The position numbers were made by a program, and so were the translations under genes. From the NCBI GenBank assembly GCA_039583875.1, contig CM077162.1, positions 61,362,822 through 61,426,821 of the forward strand: a stretch of DNA of 64,000 bases, given 5' to 3'. Positions 11,797 to 22,312 of the stretch are shown here, piece after piece; within the stretch, counting starts at the first letter, position 1, and each line of letters opens with the position of its first letter. Under the pieces are notes generated by a model. That model ran no database searches, was not told where the DNA came from, and saw only the letters and a list, made by a program, of their open reading frames with translations. The DNA is from Platanthera guangdongensis (Eukaryota; Streptophyta; Magnoliopsida; Asparagales; Orchidaceae).

Positions 11797-12891
11797 TTCT
11801 TTATGACTAGAGGAGTCTATGATCTACATTAAGTGCGCAAAGATCATTTTGTGATTTTGCCGGCTTGATTTCTATTGGTTTAGTTTCTTAGCAACAACCA
11901 CATCTATAAAATTGATGTGATTAATCACCTTCGATTGCTTGAAAATATCATATATAAAGGAGATAAAAATCATAGTCATTTTGTGTGTCAATAATGATTT
12001 TAAAATCTGGTGCGACAATAACTCGGTGGTGTGAAAATAAAATAATCTGGTGTGTCAATAAAAGTTGGCTGTAAATAGCGAAAATTGGTGTGCTTGTAAC
12101 ATTGCTATAAATTTATCTCTGTATTTAGTTTAGGGTTAAGCTATGAAATAGAGTTCCCATATACAGGTTTTTTGTCACGAATATCATAAATAGTTAATGT
12201 TTTTGATCCACCATGATAAAAACCTACTCATAACCACAATTTAATCCGCTCATCATGGTAAAGATTTGTATCACGATGGTTTTATTTTATTGTATATATG
12301 AATCCCTAAATTAATCGGCACAAAGCACGCTGTCTGGCGATGTTTTTTTCTTTCCATCTTCATCTTTCTCCCTCTCTCCCCCTTTCCTTCACCTCCCCCC
12401 TCCCCCCCCCCCATTTTTTTTCTCTTCCCTCCCCCTCCCCCCTTTTTCCCCCTCATACCGGAGTGGAACCCGGCGCCCACCCCCCCCCCCCCCGAGTCTC
12501 ATCACCCTCGAAGACTCTTTCTTTTGGTTCTTCCATTATCATTTTTATTCTTTTATCCTTGTAGGTTTCAGCATCGGCACAATGTTGTCTCGCGGATCAC
12601 TTATTCTTCAGCAGCCTCATTAGGCTGGCCGTCTTGGCTGCAATCACCTCAGGAGAAATCGACATATTTAATTAGTTCAAAAAAGATTCCCGAAGCAAGC
12701 CCCCCACACCGTTCTATTTCTAAATGGAATAATTCGACCCCGACAAGCACCAAACAAAGTCGAGTTCTCACCTAAATCACCTTGCCGAATAAGTATTGGA
12801 CGATTCTTTCCAAGCTCTCTAGTTGTTCGCAAAAAACAGAGATTGTTTACAACTGATATTCATCGAGGCGGGGAGGGGCCCATTTCAACAA
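11797..12891. other. Intergenic DNA with low-complexity pyrimidine tract
   Basis: 11797-12300 is AT-rich with no supported gene. 12340-12500 is an almost pure C/T tract including C-runs at about 12406-12418 and 12481-12493. 12570-12890 may be internal sequence of an old gypsy element, because a purine-rich GAGGCGGGGAGGGG (about 12866-12879) lies just upstream of the LTR-like start at 12892. No coding match was found. Confidence 0.4.
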
Positions 12892-13053
12892 TGTCAGCAG
12901 AAGTTAGAGCCGACCGCAAGTCGCCTAACTGGAGACGTATCTCTATAAGTCGCTAATTAGACGACAAGTATCTGCAAATCGCCTAATGGAAGAGGTACCT
13001 CTATAAGTCACCTATTAGGAGAGAAGTATCTGCAAGTCGCTTAACGGTCAAAG
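12892..13053 (+). repeat. LTR-like sequence, left part, with 27-31-bp subrepeats
   Basis: Starting TGTCAGCAG, the sequence is a run of 27-31-bp units of the form AAGTCGCCTAAT...GGAGA.GTATCTCTAT, alternating GCAAGTCGC and CTATAAGTCGC starts. The run breaks at the Tat-like insertion (target CAAAG, 13049-13053) and resumes at 31706 in register. The continuation contains a TATA box and an R/U5-like tail, so the whole looks like an LTR, solo or 3'. Outer boundaries are uncertain. Confidence 0.55.
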
Positions 13054-13183
13054 TGTTGAAATCGAGAACTCGGTCTCTTGTGGAGTTCACCCTTGGGAAA
13101 GGAGTGATCGCACACCTACTTCTCTCCTGCAAGCCAAATAACAAAAAGAAATGGGAACTGATCCAAGGGCTCGGCGTGGAGGT
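13054..13183 (-). repeat. 3' LTR remnant of the Tat-like element
   Basis: These 130 bases align with 30794-30925 with few mismatches (shared ATCGAGAACTCGGTCTCTTG and CTCCTGCAAGCCAAATAACA). The alignment stops where the copia LTR begins at 13184. The rest of this LTR does not reappear after the copia element. Confidence 0.88.
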
Positions 13184-14662
13184 TGTTGAAAATTATGAAG
13201 TGAAAGTGGGTGATGGAGCAGACCATGCGAACTGGGCGGACTGATATTTGCGGCCTGGGTGGACTGGCCAGGATGGACTTGGTGGCTTGGTTGATCTAAT
13301 GGAGCAGCCTGAGCATCCTGTCTATGGTGGTCTGGTAGCGGTGCTCTGCTCGGCCAACGGTCCGCAGAGTCCGTTTTAGCGGACTGTTTTTGGAGATCGT
13401 GAGATCGGCATTGGTCCTTGCCTAGTTCTCCGGTGATGCGGCGGGTGATAGCCGCATTCTTGGCGTCGGACTGTCCATGGAGTTGGCAGTCTAGGCTTCG
13501 TGTCCTCCAAGCTCGGGGTTGTAGTTTGGTGGGTTGCTGGACTTTGTCACACTATGTGGCAAGTCCAGGGTGTTCGCAGTGACCGCAGAGTTCGTTGTTG
13601 ATCGGGCGATCTTCCTGTTGGTTGTGGACTTGTGTGGCGTGGTGTGGCGGTGTTCTCGAGCTATGCAGACTGTTGCCATGTCCGCGTACAGCATGTGGAC
13701 TGATGTAGTATGGGCTTTGGCTGTGTCTGTATGCTGAGTAGTGTGGCGGACTGGTACAGTGCTTGCGAGCAGTGCAGACTGGCACGATGCCCGCCTGGTG
13801 GTGGACTGACCTTGACTTGGCGTCTGGCATGTTGGCTGGTCCGGCTTAGTCCTTGCGGACTCGGTGGACTGGGTTGTGTTAGCTACGAGCTGGGGTGGTA
13901 ACTCTATTCAGTAAGTCACTGACCACACTCCTCACCCCGCCTATAAATATAACCCCCCCCCCCCCCCCGATACTTCTACAGTACTTGAGTGAACAGTAAG
14001 TTCAGTGTAGAACAATTGTTGCGGACTCGGGTTTTCAGGTCGCGCGGTTTGAGATTTAACTGGTTGCTGTTTGCAGGTTGTGCGGCTTGCACTGTGAAGC
14101 CGGGCGTCTGGTTCTGATCATGGTCAGTAAGCAGTAAAGCTTGCGGTTTACAATCAGTAGTTGCAGCAGGTCGCGTGTGGCGGCCAACTAATTTCTCTTC
14201 AATTAAAGTCTAAGTGCAATAACAAAGTCGCAGTCTCGGCGGGCTTGGCGGTCTGTTCATCCAATTCGGTGGCGGCTTGTAGAGCGGGCATCAGTAGAAT
14301 AACGGGTTGTCCGCGGTTTGTGCGGATTCCGTAGTTTTAGTGATAGCAGCAGCGTCTCGGAGGCCTCAGCGGTCTGTGAGGCTGTCCACCCGGCTTGAAG
14401 TTTTCTCTTGTTGTTTTCTTCTCATTTGTACTTGGTGAAATCATGTCTTGTCATGTATATCTGGCCTTATAAAGTCTGGTAGTTGATGAATAAAGATCTT
14501 CGTTGCCTTCTGTTGCTACTGATTACATTGCTCAGTTTATGGTTGGAGTGTTCCAGTGCCTAGTGCTCGTTTTTCCGCTTGATCAAGTGATCATCTTGAT
14601 AGTTTTGGAAGTGTCTGCTTGATACCAGAACTACCAGTTGATCAGCTTGTGAAATTTCAACA
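13184..14662 (+). repeat. 5' LTR of the copia element
   Basis: Starts TGTTGAAAATTATGAAG and ends GAAATTTCAACA, directly before the primer site. A TATA box (CCTATAAATAT) at about 13940 is followed by a C-run of about 16. The U3 is rich in scattered GCGGACTG and GCGGTCTG words. Compared with the 3' copy it lacks an insertion seen at about 19013-19080 and has extra bases near 13305, so the two LTRs have diverged by indels as well as substitutions. Confidence 0.9.
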
Positions 14663-14674
14663 TGGTATCAAAGC
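14663..14674 (+). promoter_or_regulatory. Primer-binding site, tRNA-iMet type
   Basis: TGGTATCAAAGC directly follows the LTR end. It differs by one base from the TGGTATCAGAGC used by most plant copia elements. Confidence 0.9.
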
Positions 14675-14759
14675 TAACAATGGCTTGAGCAGTGAGTTGT
14701 GATCAACCTCAGAGTGTGCTCTGTGCTTATGGAAGCTTTGTGATCAGTGGTGAATTGCA

Positions 14760-15830
14760 ATGGAAGGAGCTTATGGAAGAGGTCTTGGCATTGAACTTCT
14801 TAGAGCGACTACCTTCAAGAAGTGGAAGTCGTGTATGAAGAGATATCTCTTGGGCGAGTAGTTGTGGGAGGTCGTCAGTGGTGACAACAAGCAAGAGATT
14901 ACTGTTGCTACTGGTACTGCCAAGGAAGTGAGAGTTTTGAGAAGAACTAATGCAAAGGCAGAGTTTGCTCTCAAACGCGCTGTCTCACATGAGCTCTTTG
15001 ATCACATCTTAGGATGTGAGTTTGCTGCAGAGATTTGGACAACCATTGATGGGTTGTTCAACAGGAAGAATGTGGCACGGCTACAGTTCCTGGAGAATGA
15101 GTTGCCTAAGACAACTCAAGGAGATCTCTCTGTCTCAAAGTTCTTTCTCAAGATGAAGAACATGTGCGCTGAAATATCAGCATTGGATCCTGATGATCCC
15201 ATCTCTGAAGCAAAGTTGAAGAGGCACATTTTTCGCGGCTTGCAGAAGGAATATGTAGCCTTTGTGACTTCCGTGCAAGGCTGGGAAAATCAACCTTCTC
15301 TGCTGGAGCTGGAAAACTTACTAGCGTCACAGGAGAGCTTGGGCAGGTAAATGGTCGGTGTGACTATCTCTGAAGGAGGTAGTGAATCTCTCATCACTGA
15401 GAAGAAGAAGAAGAGATGGGAGAAGAAGAAGAAGCCTGCTACTGAAGAAGGGCCTTCAACCTCTTATCAGCAAGAGAGGAGCTCTGCTCCTAAGAAAAAC
15501 TGGAAGAAAGAGTTGAAGTGTTATAGATGTAATCAGGCACGCCACTTCAAGCGCGACTGCAAGGTCAAGTTGCAACCTGGGCATGTTGCAGGAAAAGAGG
15601 GATCTTGTTCCAGTTCTAAGGAAGTCGGGTGGGGAGGAGCTTTCTTGACAAGCACATGTGTTCGTGCTCTTTCCATCGTTGACTACCAGGATGATTGGAT
15701 AGTAGACTCGGGGTGTGGCCATCACCTCACAGAGACGAGTCGAAGTTCTCATCTCTGCAACCGTTCTCATGTAATGAAGCAATTATTACAGCTGATGATT
15801 TTGTTCATTCTGTAGAGAAGGAGGGCGTTA
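14760..15830 (+). pseudogene. Copia gag and protease
   Basis: From the ATG at 14760 the frame runs through gag (ELFDHILGCEFAAEIWTTID, ARLQFLENELPKTTQGDLSV, KLKRHIFRGLQKEYVAFV) with TAG near 14861 and a TAA at about 15348. After a lysine-rich linker comes a zinc knuckle CYRCNQARHFKRDC, where the usual Gly before His is Arg. The protease start DDWIVDSGCGHHLTE has the catalytic DSG. A frameshift follows at about 15735 and the rest of the protease reads in another frame (15695-16096, with RSVYHVPGMKKNFFLVTNAV). Nonfunctional. Confidence 0.87.
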
Positions 15831-17010
15831 TTTCTTTGGAGAGTGCTCAGGGTCTGCTTACTCTAAGGAGTGTGTATCACGTACCCGGCATGAAGAAGAA
15901 CTTCTTCTTGGTGACCAACGCAGTCGACGCAGGCTTTCATGTTCTGTTTGGCCCAATAGAAGTAAGGTTTCTCCGCAATGTATCAGCGGTAAAGGCTGAT
16001 GTTGCTCATGTAGGGAGAAGAGTAAGAGACTTGTTTGTTTTATCAACAAGCTCTTATGTTGATTGGATGAGGGCTAATGATAGCGCGGCTATCTGACATG
16101 AGAAACTAGGGCACGTTGGGATGGACAAGCTCAAGGCTATGTCAATGAGGAGCCTAGTGACAGGCTTGCTGAAGTTGTCCTCCTACGAAGATGGCCACGT
16201 TTGCGCGGGATGTCAGTATGGTTAGGCTCATCGCCTTACGTTTGATAAGTCATAAACGAGGAGCAAGGCATCATTGGAATGCATCCATGGTGATTTGATG
16301 GGGCCAACAGTAACAACTAGTGTTGGAGGCAGCAGATACATGATGGTTTTGATTGATGACGACTCAAGATACACTTGATTGTATTTCATGAAGGAGAAGT
16401 CGGCAGCTTTTCAATTGTTTGTGGGGTTCAAGGAGTCGGTGGAGGTCTGACTTGGCTTGCGAATCAAGAAGTTCAGATCATACAATGGTGGTGAGTTTGT
16501 CTCATCTGAGTTCTCTAGTTTCTGCAGGAAGCACGAGATCTAGAGGGAGCTTACTTGTGCTCATACTCCACAACAAAATGGAGTAGCGGAGAGGAAGATC
16601 CGTCACTTGACGGAAACTTTCAAATGCTGGCTTCATGCAAAGGGCATTCCTAGGTCCTTCTAGGCGGAAGGAATGACCTGCGCAATGTATGTCTTCAATC
16701 GAATGCCTCTAAGCCCGATCAACATGAAGTCTCAGGTGGAAATGATGTTCAAGGAGAAGCCGAGTGTGGAACACCTCGGGTGTTCGGATCAACCTGTATG
16801 TTCATATCTCGGATGCTCAGGGGACCAAGCTTGATGCAAAGGCAAGTAAGCTTGTCTTTGTGGTCTTTGATGAGCAGAAGAAGGGGTGGAAGTGCATGGA
16901 TCCTATGCCAAGGAAGTTATTTGTTTCAAGAGACGTTGTCTTTGATGAGCTGACATCGTATGGAGGTGGTACTGTTGAACTGCAGGAGAGCAAGTCTGAT
17001 GAAGGGTAGG
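15831..17010 (+). pseudogene. Copia integrase
   Basis: Pieces in frame order: the GAG-pre-integrase zinc-binding motif HEKLGHVGMDKLKAM with HVCAGCQYG (HHCC type), the core block IHGDLMGPTVTTSVGGSRYM with VLIDDDSRYT, FRSYNGGEFVSSEF, and THxQNGVAERK-like AHTPQQNGVAERKIRHLTET. The aspartate of the usual RSDNGGEF is Tyr, so the DDE triad is broken. At least six in-frame stops are present (for example near 16096, 16225, 16377 and 16450). The C-terminal part (16764-17009) reads KLVFVVFDEQKKGWKCMDP. Confidence 0.82.
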
Positions 17011-17033
17011 AGGAAGTTGCTGAAGATCTTCAG

Positions 17034-18886
17034 GTGGAGCTCTCTGTGTCACCAGGAGCTCCAGGTGTTTCAAACTTTGGTGCTGAAGCTTCTGGTTCGA
17101 GAAGCAGGGGGATCGATGCTCCAAGAGTTCCCGGGAATATAGTTGGTGCTGAAGAAGCAGCGAAGGTGGTGAGCAAGGAGCAGCCTCTTCGGAGATCAAA
17201 GAGGATCATTAAGCCACCAGCTCGGTATTGCGAAGGAAACACGGTGAGCTTCGTTACTTATTTCTTCGCAGGCCCCTTGGATGAGCAGGAGCCTTCAAAG
17301 TTTCAAGAGGCAACTGGAGTAAAGGAGTGGGATAATGCCATGAATGAGGAGATAGCTGCCCTCAAGAAGAATGAAACTTGGGACTTGGTGCCCAAGGTGG
17401 ATGGCATTTCTCCTGTTACTTGTAAGTGGGTCTACAAGCTAAAGAAGAAGGCGGATGTAAGCATCGAGCGGTACAAGCCTCGGCTTGTAGCTTGGGGGAT
17501 TTCTTAACAGTACGACAAGGACTATGAGGAGACATTTAGTCCTGTGGCGAAGATGACTTCAGTTCATATGGTGACCTCTTTGGCGGCTTACCAGGGTTGG
17601 AAGATGTGGCAGCTGGACATAAAGAAAGCTTTTCTTTCCGGGGAGATTGACAAGGACATCTTCATGGATCAGCCGCTCGGGTACATATCTGAAGAACATC
17701 CGGACTACATCTGCAAGCTTCGGAAGGCGCTCTTTAGGTTGAAGCAGGCTCCTCGAGCCTGGTATGTGAAGATTGCAGATTACCTTCAGTTCTGTGGCTA
17801 TCTGGCTTCAAACTCAGACTCGAGCCTCTTCATCAAGAAGAAGGGGATTCTAGTCCTAATGCTATTGTACGTGGATGACATGATCATCACGGGGAACTAC
17901 AAGGAGGAAGTAGCTAGGCTCAGGGCAGAGCTAGCTATCAGGTTCGAGATGAAGGACCTGGGCGAACTCCACCATTTACTTGGACTTAAGGTGGAGAGGA
18001 AGGAGAGCGGCATACTCGTGTCCCAGAAGGGCTATGCGGATCATATCATTCAGCGATTAGGCATGCAGGAAGGGAAGAGTAGCTCTACTCCATTTGATTC
18101 TGGCATCAAACTTCAGTGGGATGAGGGGAGGATTCTTCCGGATCCTTTAGTGTTTCGGGCTCTAGTTGGGAGTTTGATTTATCTGACGATTACAAGGCCA
18201 TATATTGCTTATGTGGTTGGCCGATAAGTCGGTATATGGTGGAGCCCATGAAGCCTCATCTAATGGCGGGTAGGAATATCTTGAAGTGCGTGAAGGCCAC
18301 TTCTGACATGGGTATCATGTATAGGAGAGGCACGGAGTTTGTTCTTCAAGGATACTCAGATGTTAATTACGGGGGAGATTCAGACGATCGGAAGTCAACA
18401 TCCGGTTATGTCTTCACTTGTGGATCAGGGAGTATTTCTTGGTGCAACAAGAAGTAAGACTCGATGTCCGTCTCTACTACTGGAGCGGAATACAAGGCTT
18501 CAGCCTTGGTAGCTCGGGAAGCCATCTGGCTTAGGAGACTAGTAGAGGATGTCTATGAAGAAGTGCGCGGTCCTACTCTGCTGAGTGGTGACAATGAGAG
18601 TGCCCTAAAACTGGTGAATAATCCAGTTTTTCACGCTCGGACGAAGCACATCGAGATTGAGCACCACTTCATACGAGAGAAGGTGTTGGATGGATCTCTA
18701 ATGGTGCAGTATGTGCGGAGTGAGGATAATGTCACAGACATCTTCATGAAGACATTTCCGAAGGTGTCGTTTACACGGTTACGAGGACTATTGGGCTTGA
18801 TCACCACTTCTCACTTCAAGGGGAGTGTTGAAAATTATGAAGTGAAAGTGGGTGATGGAGTAGACCATGCAGACTGGGCGGTCTGA
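17034..18886 (+). pseudogene. Copia reverse transcriptase and RNase H
   Basis: The frame gives WDNAMNEEIAALKKNETWDL, CKWVYKLKKKADVSIERYKP, then after a stop at about 17505, WQLDIKKAFLSGEIDKDIFM and the catalytic LLYVDDMIITG (about 17866-17898). RNase H follows with YSDVNYGGDSDDRKSTSGYV, SMSVSTTGAEYKASALVARE and LSGDNESALKLVNNPVFHAR. Stops separate blocks at about 18225 and 18455. YVDD and the RNase H acidic residues are kept, so this is the best-preserved part of the element, but it cannot be translated as one protein. Confidence 0.87.
18813..18825 (+). promoter_or_regulatory. Polypurine tract of the copia element
   Basis: ACTTCAAGGGGAG immediately precedes the 3' LTR start TGTTGAAAATT at 18826. 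It is the usual plus-strand priming site of copia elements. Confidence 0.85.
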
Positions 18887-20115
18887 GTCCGCGGCCTGGG
18901 TGGAATGATGTTTGCGGCCTGGGTGGACTGGCCAGGATGGACTTGGTTGCTTGGTTGATATAATGGAGCGGCCTGTCTATGGTGGTCTGGTAGCGGTGCT
19001 CTGCTCGGCCTATGGTTTGGTAGATCTTGTTCTTTAAGTAACCAGGCGGATTAGCAGTGAGTTTGCGGGAAGGTGGTGCACTCAGTTGGAGTCCGCGGAG
19101 TCCATTTTAGCGGTCTATTTTTGGAGATCGTGAGATCGGCATTGCTCCTTGCCGAGTTCTCCGGTGATGCGGCGGGTGATAGCTGCATTCTTGGTGGCGA
19201 ACTTTCCATGGAGTTGGCGGTCTAGGCTTCGTGTCCATCGAGCTCGCGCTTGTAGTTTGGTGGGTTGCTTGACTTGGTCATACTGTGTGGCAAGTCTAGG
19301 ATGTTCGCAGTGACCGCAGAGTCTGCTATTGACCGGGCGATCTGCCTGTTGGTCGTGGACTTGTGTGGTGGGTTGTGACGGTATTCTCGACCTGTGCGGA
19401 CTGTCGTCATGTCCGCGTACAACATGCAGACTGATGAAGTATGGGCTTTGGATGTGTTTGTATGCTATGCAGTGTGGCGGACTGGTGCAGTGCTTGCAGG
19501 CAGTGCGGACTGGCACGGTGTCTGCCTGGTGGTGGACTGACCTTGACTTGGCGCCTGGCAAGTTGGCTTGCCCAGCTTAGTCCTTGCAGACTCGGCAGAC
19601 TGCGTTGTGTTAGCTGCGAGCTAGGGTGGTGACTCTATTCACTAGGCCGGTGACCACACTCCTCACCCCGCCTATAAATAGACCCCCCTCCCCCGATACT
19701 TCTACAGTAACTGAGTGAACAGTAAGTTGAGTGTAGATCAATTTTTACGGACTCGAGTTTTCAGGTCACGCAGCTTGAGATTTAACTGGTAGTTGTTTGC
19801 AGGTTGTGCGACTTGCACTGTGAAGCCGGGCATCTAGTTATGATCAAGGTCAGGAATCAGTGAAGCTTGGGGTTTACAATCAGCAGTTGTAGTAGGTCGC
19901 GTGTGGTGTCCAACTAGTTTCTCTTCAATTGAAGTCTATGTTCAATAACTAAGTTGTGGTCTCGGCGGGCTTGGCGGTCTGTTCATCCAGTTCGGCGATG
20001 GCTTTAGAGCGGGCATCAGCAAAATAACGGGTTATCCGCAGTTTGTGCGGACTCCGTAATTTCAGTGATAGCACCAGCAGCTAGGCGGTCTCAGCGGTCT
20101 CGGCGGACTCAGCGG
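18826..20115 (+). repeat. 3' LTR of the copia element, truncated
   Basis: Aligns with 13184 onward (shared start TGTTGAAAATTATGAAGTGA, and TATA box CCTATAAATAG at about 19670). An inserted stretch lies at about 19013-19080. Similarity ends near GGCGGTCTCAGCGGTCT at about 20115, corresponding to 5' LTR position about 14375, so roughly the last 290 bases are missing. Confidence 0.85.
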
Positions 20116-21136
20116 TCTGGCTACCTTCGTTCTAATCTTGGCGAGATGCATATCCCCAAAGAGATCCAAGAGAGGCTTACCCGAGTTCGTGAGGCTTCCT
20201 CTGCTCGCATCACCAGCCTGACCGCAGTTCCCCTCAGCAACCCTCAGAGCGGTTCGGCTGGGCCTAATCCCGCTAAGAGGGCAAAACCATTTCTCCAAGC
20301 AGCCAAACCTATATTTGATGACCTGAAGACCACCCTGGAGCACGGGATCGGTTCCTCTACTCTGCCCACCCTTGAGATGGGGAAAATATTGTTTACCTTT
20401 ATGCCGACCCGGACAGCCAGCGGGATGATGTCGAGGCCTCCGCGGCGCGAGTCAAGACCCATCACCCCCTTTGGGAGCCTGGGGCTGGACTCGCAGAGGT
20501 CGAACTCGCCAGTTCGCGCCACTTCCCCTGAGCGATAACCTACCGGGGCCGCGGGGGAGGTGTTGAAGCCATCCTCGTGCCAGGATTCAACCTCCTTTCT
20601 CCAAGAACACACCATCCGGGCCACGGTAAGAATCTGAGGTTGTCCCCTCCCCACACTTTCTTGGGGGTGTCGAGCTCGTCAGGTAAGTTGTCCTTCAATG
20701 GTTCCTATCCCGTAATTTTCTGGGGTACTCATCTTTCGTACTGATGCTTAACTGTCTCTGCAGCTTTTCCCAACCAGTCTAAGGCTGAAGAATCTTCGGG
20801 ACTAATCTGATACTCACCCCTCCCTTCTCCAAGCTCGCTAGACTATTACCGGGGTTTCAAAGTGGAGAACGGCGAGGTGACGAAGAGGGGAATCGGGCTC
20901 TTCAAGAAGCTGGTGCGCGTGCTGTGCAACTTGCAGGAGGACAACGAGGCGCTGCATCGCAACTATGTGCAGCTCGCGGACAAGGTGAGGGGAAACACGG
21001 CAGGCTAGGCGATGTCCCCTTCCCGGCTTTTGGATGAGATCGATGAAGGCCTCCAGGTCGCCCAGAGGAACTCGGGGAGGATTCGCGAGCTCCTCAACTC
21101 GCGGCAACTTGCGGGGAGGGAGACGCGAGGCTAGGG
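20116..21136 (+). pseudogene. Antisense accessory ORF remnant of the Tat-like element
   Basis: Plus-strand open stretches read NLGEMHIPKEIQERLTRVRE and PSRLLDEIDEGLQVAQRNSG, with GIGLFKKLVRVLCNLQEDNE between. The last two blocks are charged and likely coiled-coil. They lie opposite to pol, in the space between pol and the 3' LTR. Stops at about 20538, 20653 and 21008 break the frame. Grande/Tat-group elements are known to carry an antisense ORF in this place, and I infer this is such an ORF, probably its C-terminal half. Downstream (21240-21300) is AT-rich and 3' UTR-like. Confidence 0.5.
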
Positions 21137-21429
21137 TAGATAAAAATGGCTCCATTGTCGAGCCTATCGGCACTCTCCTCCTGACCCCTCAACCCGCACA
21201 TTTGAACTTGTTCCTCTTTCCTTGTATATATGATTTCTCCGAACAGTATTCCCCCCTTGGCCTGTAATAACTTTGAATATTTTTTAGATTTTAATGTTTG
21301 GTATCCGAATAATATATCGCCCTTTATATTCAGCTCGGCATGTGATGGGACAAGTCATAGAAGTCGGCGAGCTGGGGTTGGCGAGCTGGGATAGGCGAGC
21401 TGGACTGATCGGTCGGCTCGGCCTCAGGT

Positions 21430-21890
21430 TTCTTTTTTTATAAATAGGCCCCTCACTAACCTTGTACCACCGCCTTTATTGACTTCATACTCCCTATCCT
21501 CTCCCTCTTTTCTTCCATATTCACGCTTTTAGACTTCACGCGAGCATAGGCAAGACCAACCCTGACGCCGACGGCCGCTCCAAGTGAGTCCAACACTTCA
21601 CTGACTACTTCTTCTTCGAAGGGAACACGACCGAAGCGGAGCTCGCGGAGTGCGTCACCGACCATGTGCCTCCCAACTTTGAGGCACGCCGGCCCAGGGA
21701 GCAGGAAGCCATCAACACTTTCTACTCCGACGAGCTCGCCTTCCCCATCTCGCATTTCGAGGTGGGGTTGCTCCTACCACTCTGGTCGGAAGACTGCCAG
21801 TCTGGGGGGGAGGCGAGAGCCGACCTACAACCCTTTTTCTTTTTTCCTATGCAATTATTTCCCCCCTCTTTTTGTGGCCTCGCCTGGGTA
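21430..21890 (+). pseudogene. Putative gypsy-type transposon N-terminal domain with own TATA box
   Basis: A TATA-like TTATAAATAGG lies at about 21438-21448. About 160 bases downstream a frame reads VQHFTDYFFFEGNTTEAELA, ECVTDHVPPNFEARRPREQE, AINTFYSDELAFPISHFEVG and LLLPLWSED. This resembles the N-terminal block of the plant putative gypsy-type transposon domain (Pfam Transposase_28 type, from memory). It is antisense to pol. The frame is lost by about 21890 in AT-rich sequence. Its order after the 20116-21136 block is reversed for a single gene, so rearrangement or two copies is likely. Confidence 0.5.
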
Positions 21891-22312
21891 AGTTCTCCCT
21901 GATGTAATCCAAATTTTACTTAATGAAAAATAGATTTTTTATATATCTTCTTTTTCGTGCACTTTCTTACTGTGATGCATTCGCCTGCGAGCTTTGCTTC
22001 TTGAGTGATCTCGGTATGCTAGTGTTAGTCGTTAGAATAGACGTTAGGACCATTCGTCGTGCTGGGCTCGCCACTTCCCAGTTCATGCAGGCCTCGCCAT
22101 TGTCGAACAAAAACCAGAAAATTTCACAGATCTGAGGGGGTGGAATGCGCAGCCAGAGCTCGCCCTCTTTGTCGGATGTCGAGGACTCGGCTCGCTACCC
22201 ATCTGCTGAGTTGAGCCTGCGATCTCCCGACTCGCTTGTGAGGACTTTTCTCCCCCTATTATTAGGAAAGGCCTGACTTTTCAAGTAACATCTGGAGATG
22301 GTAGGACTTCCT

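Larger units (their letters stand above)
13184..20115 (+). mobile_element. Ty1/copia retrotransposon (Tork-like), 3' end deleted
   Basis: 5' LTR 13184-14662, iMet primer site 14663, gag-protease-integrase-RT-RNase H in copia order, polypurine tract at 18813-18825, and a 3' LTR from 18826. LTR ends form an inverted TGTTGAAA/TTTCAACA pair. The 3' LTR loses homology to the 5' LTR at about 20115, before its U5 end, so no right-hand target duplication can be read. Coding regions have many stops. The element sits inside the Tat-like 3' LTR and is therefore younger than it. Confidence 0.88.

Noticed and set aside
12271..12564. ORFs on both strands in a C/T tract
   Set aside because: Low-complexity sequence gives open frames on both strands, and the products are Gly/Lys or Pro/Ser-rich without motifs.
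20065..20538. 157-codon ORF taken as one protein
   Set aside because: Its first 17 or so codons are copia LTR sequence, so the ORF is a fusion across a deletion junction.
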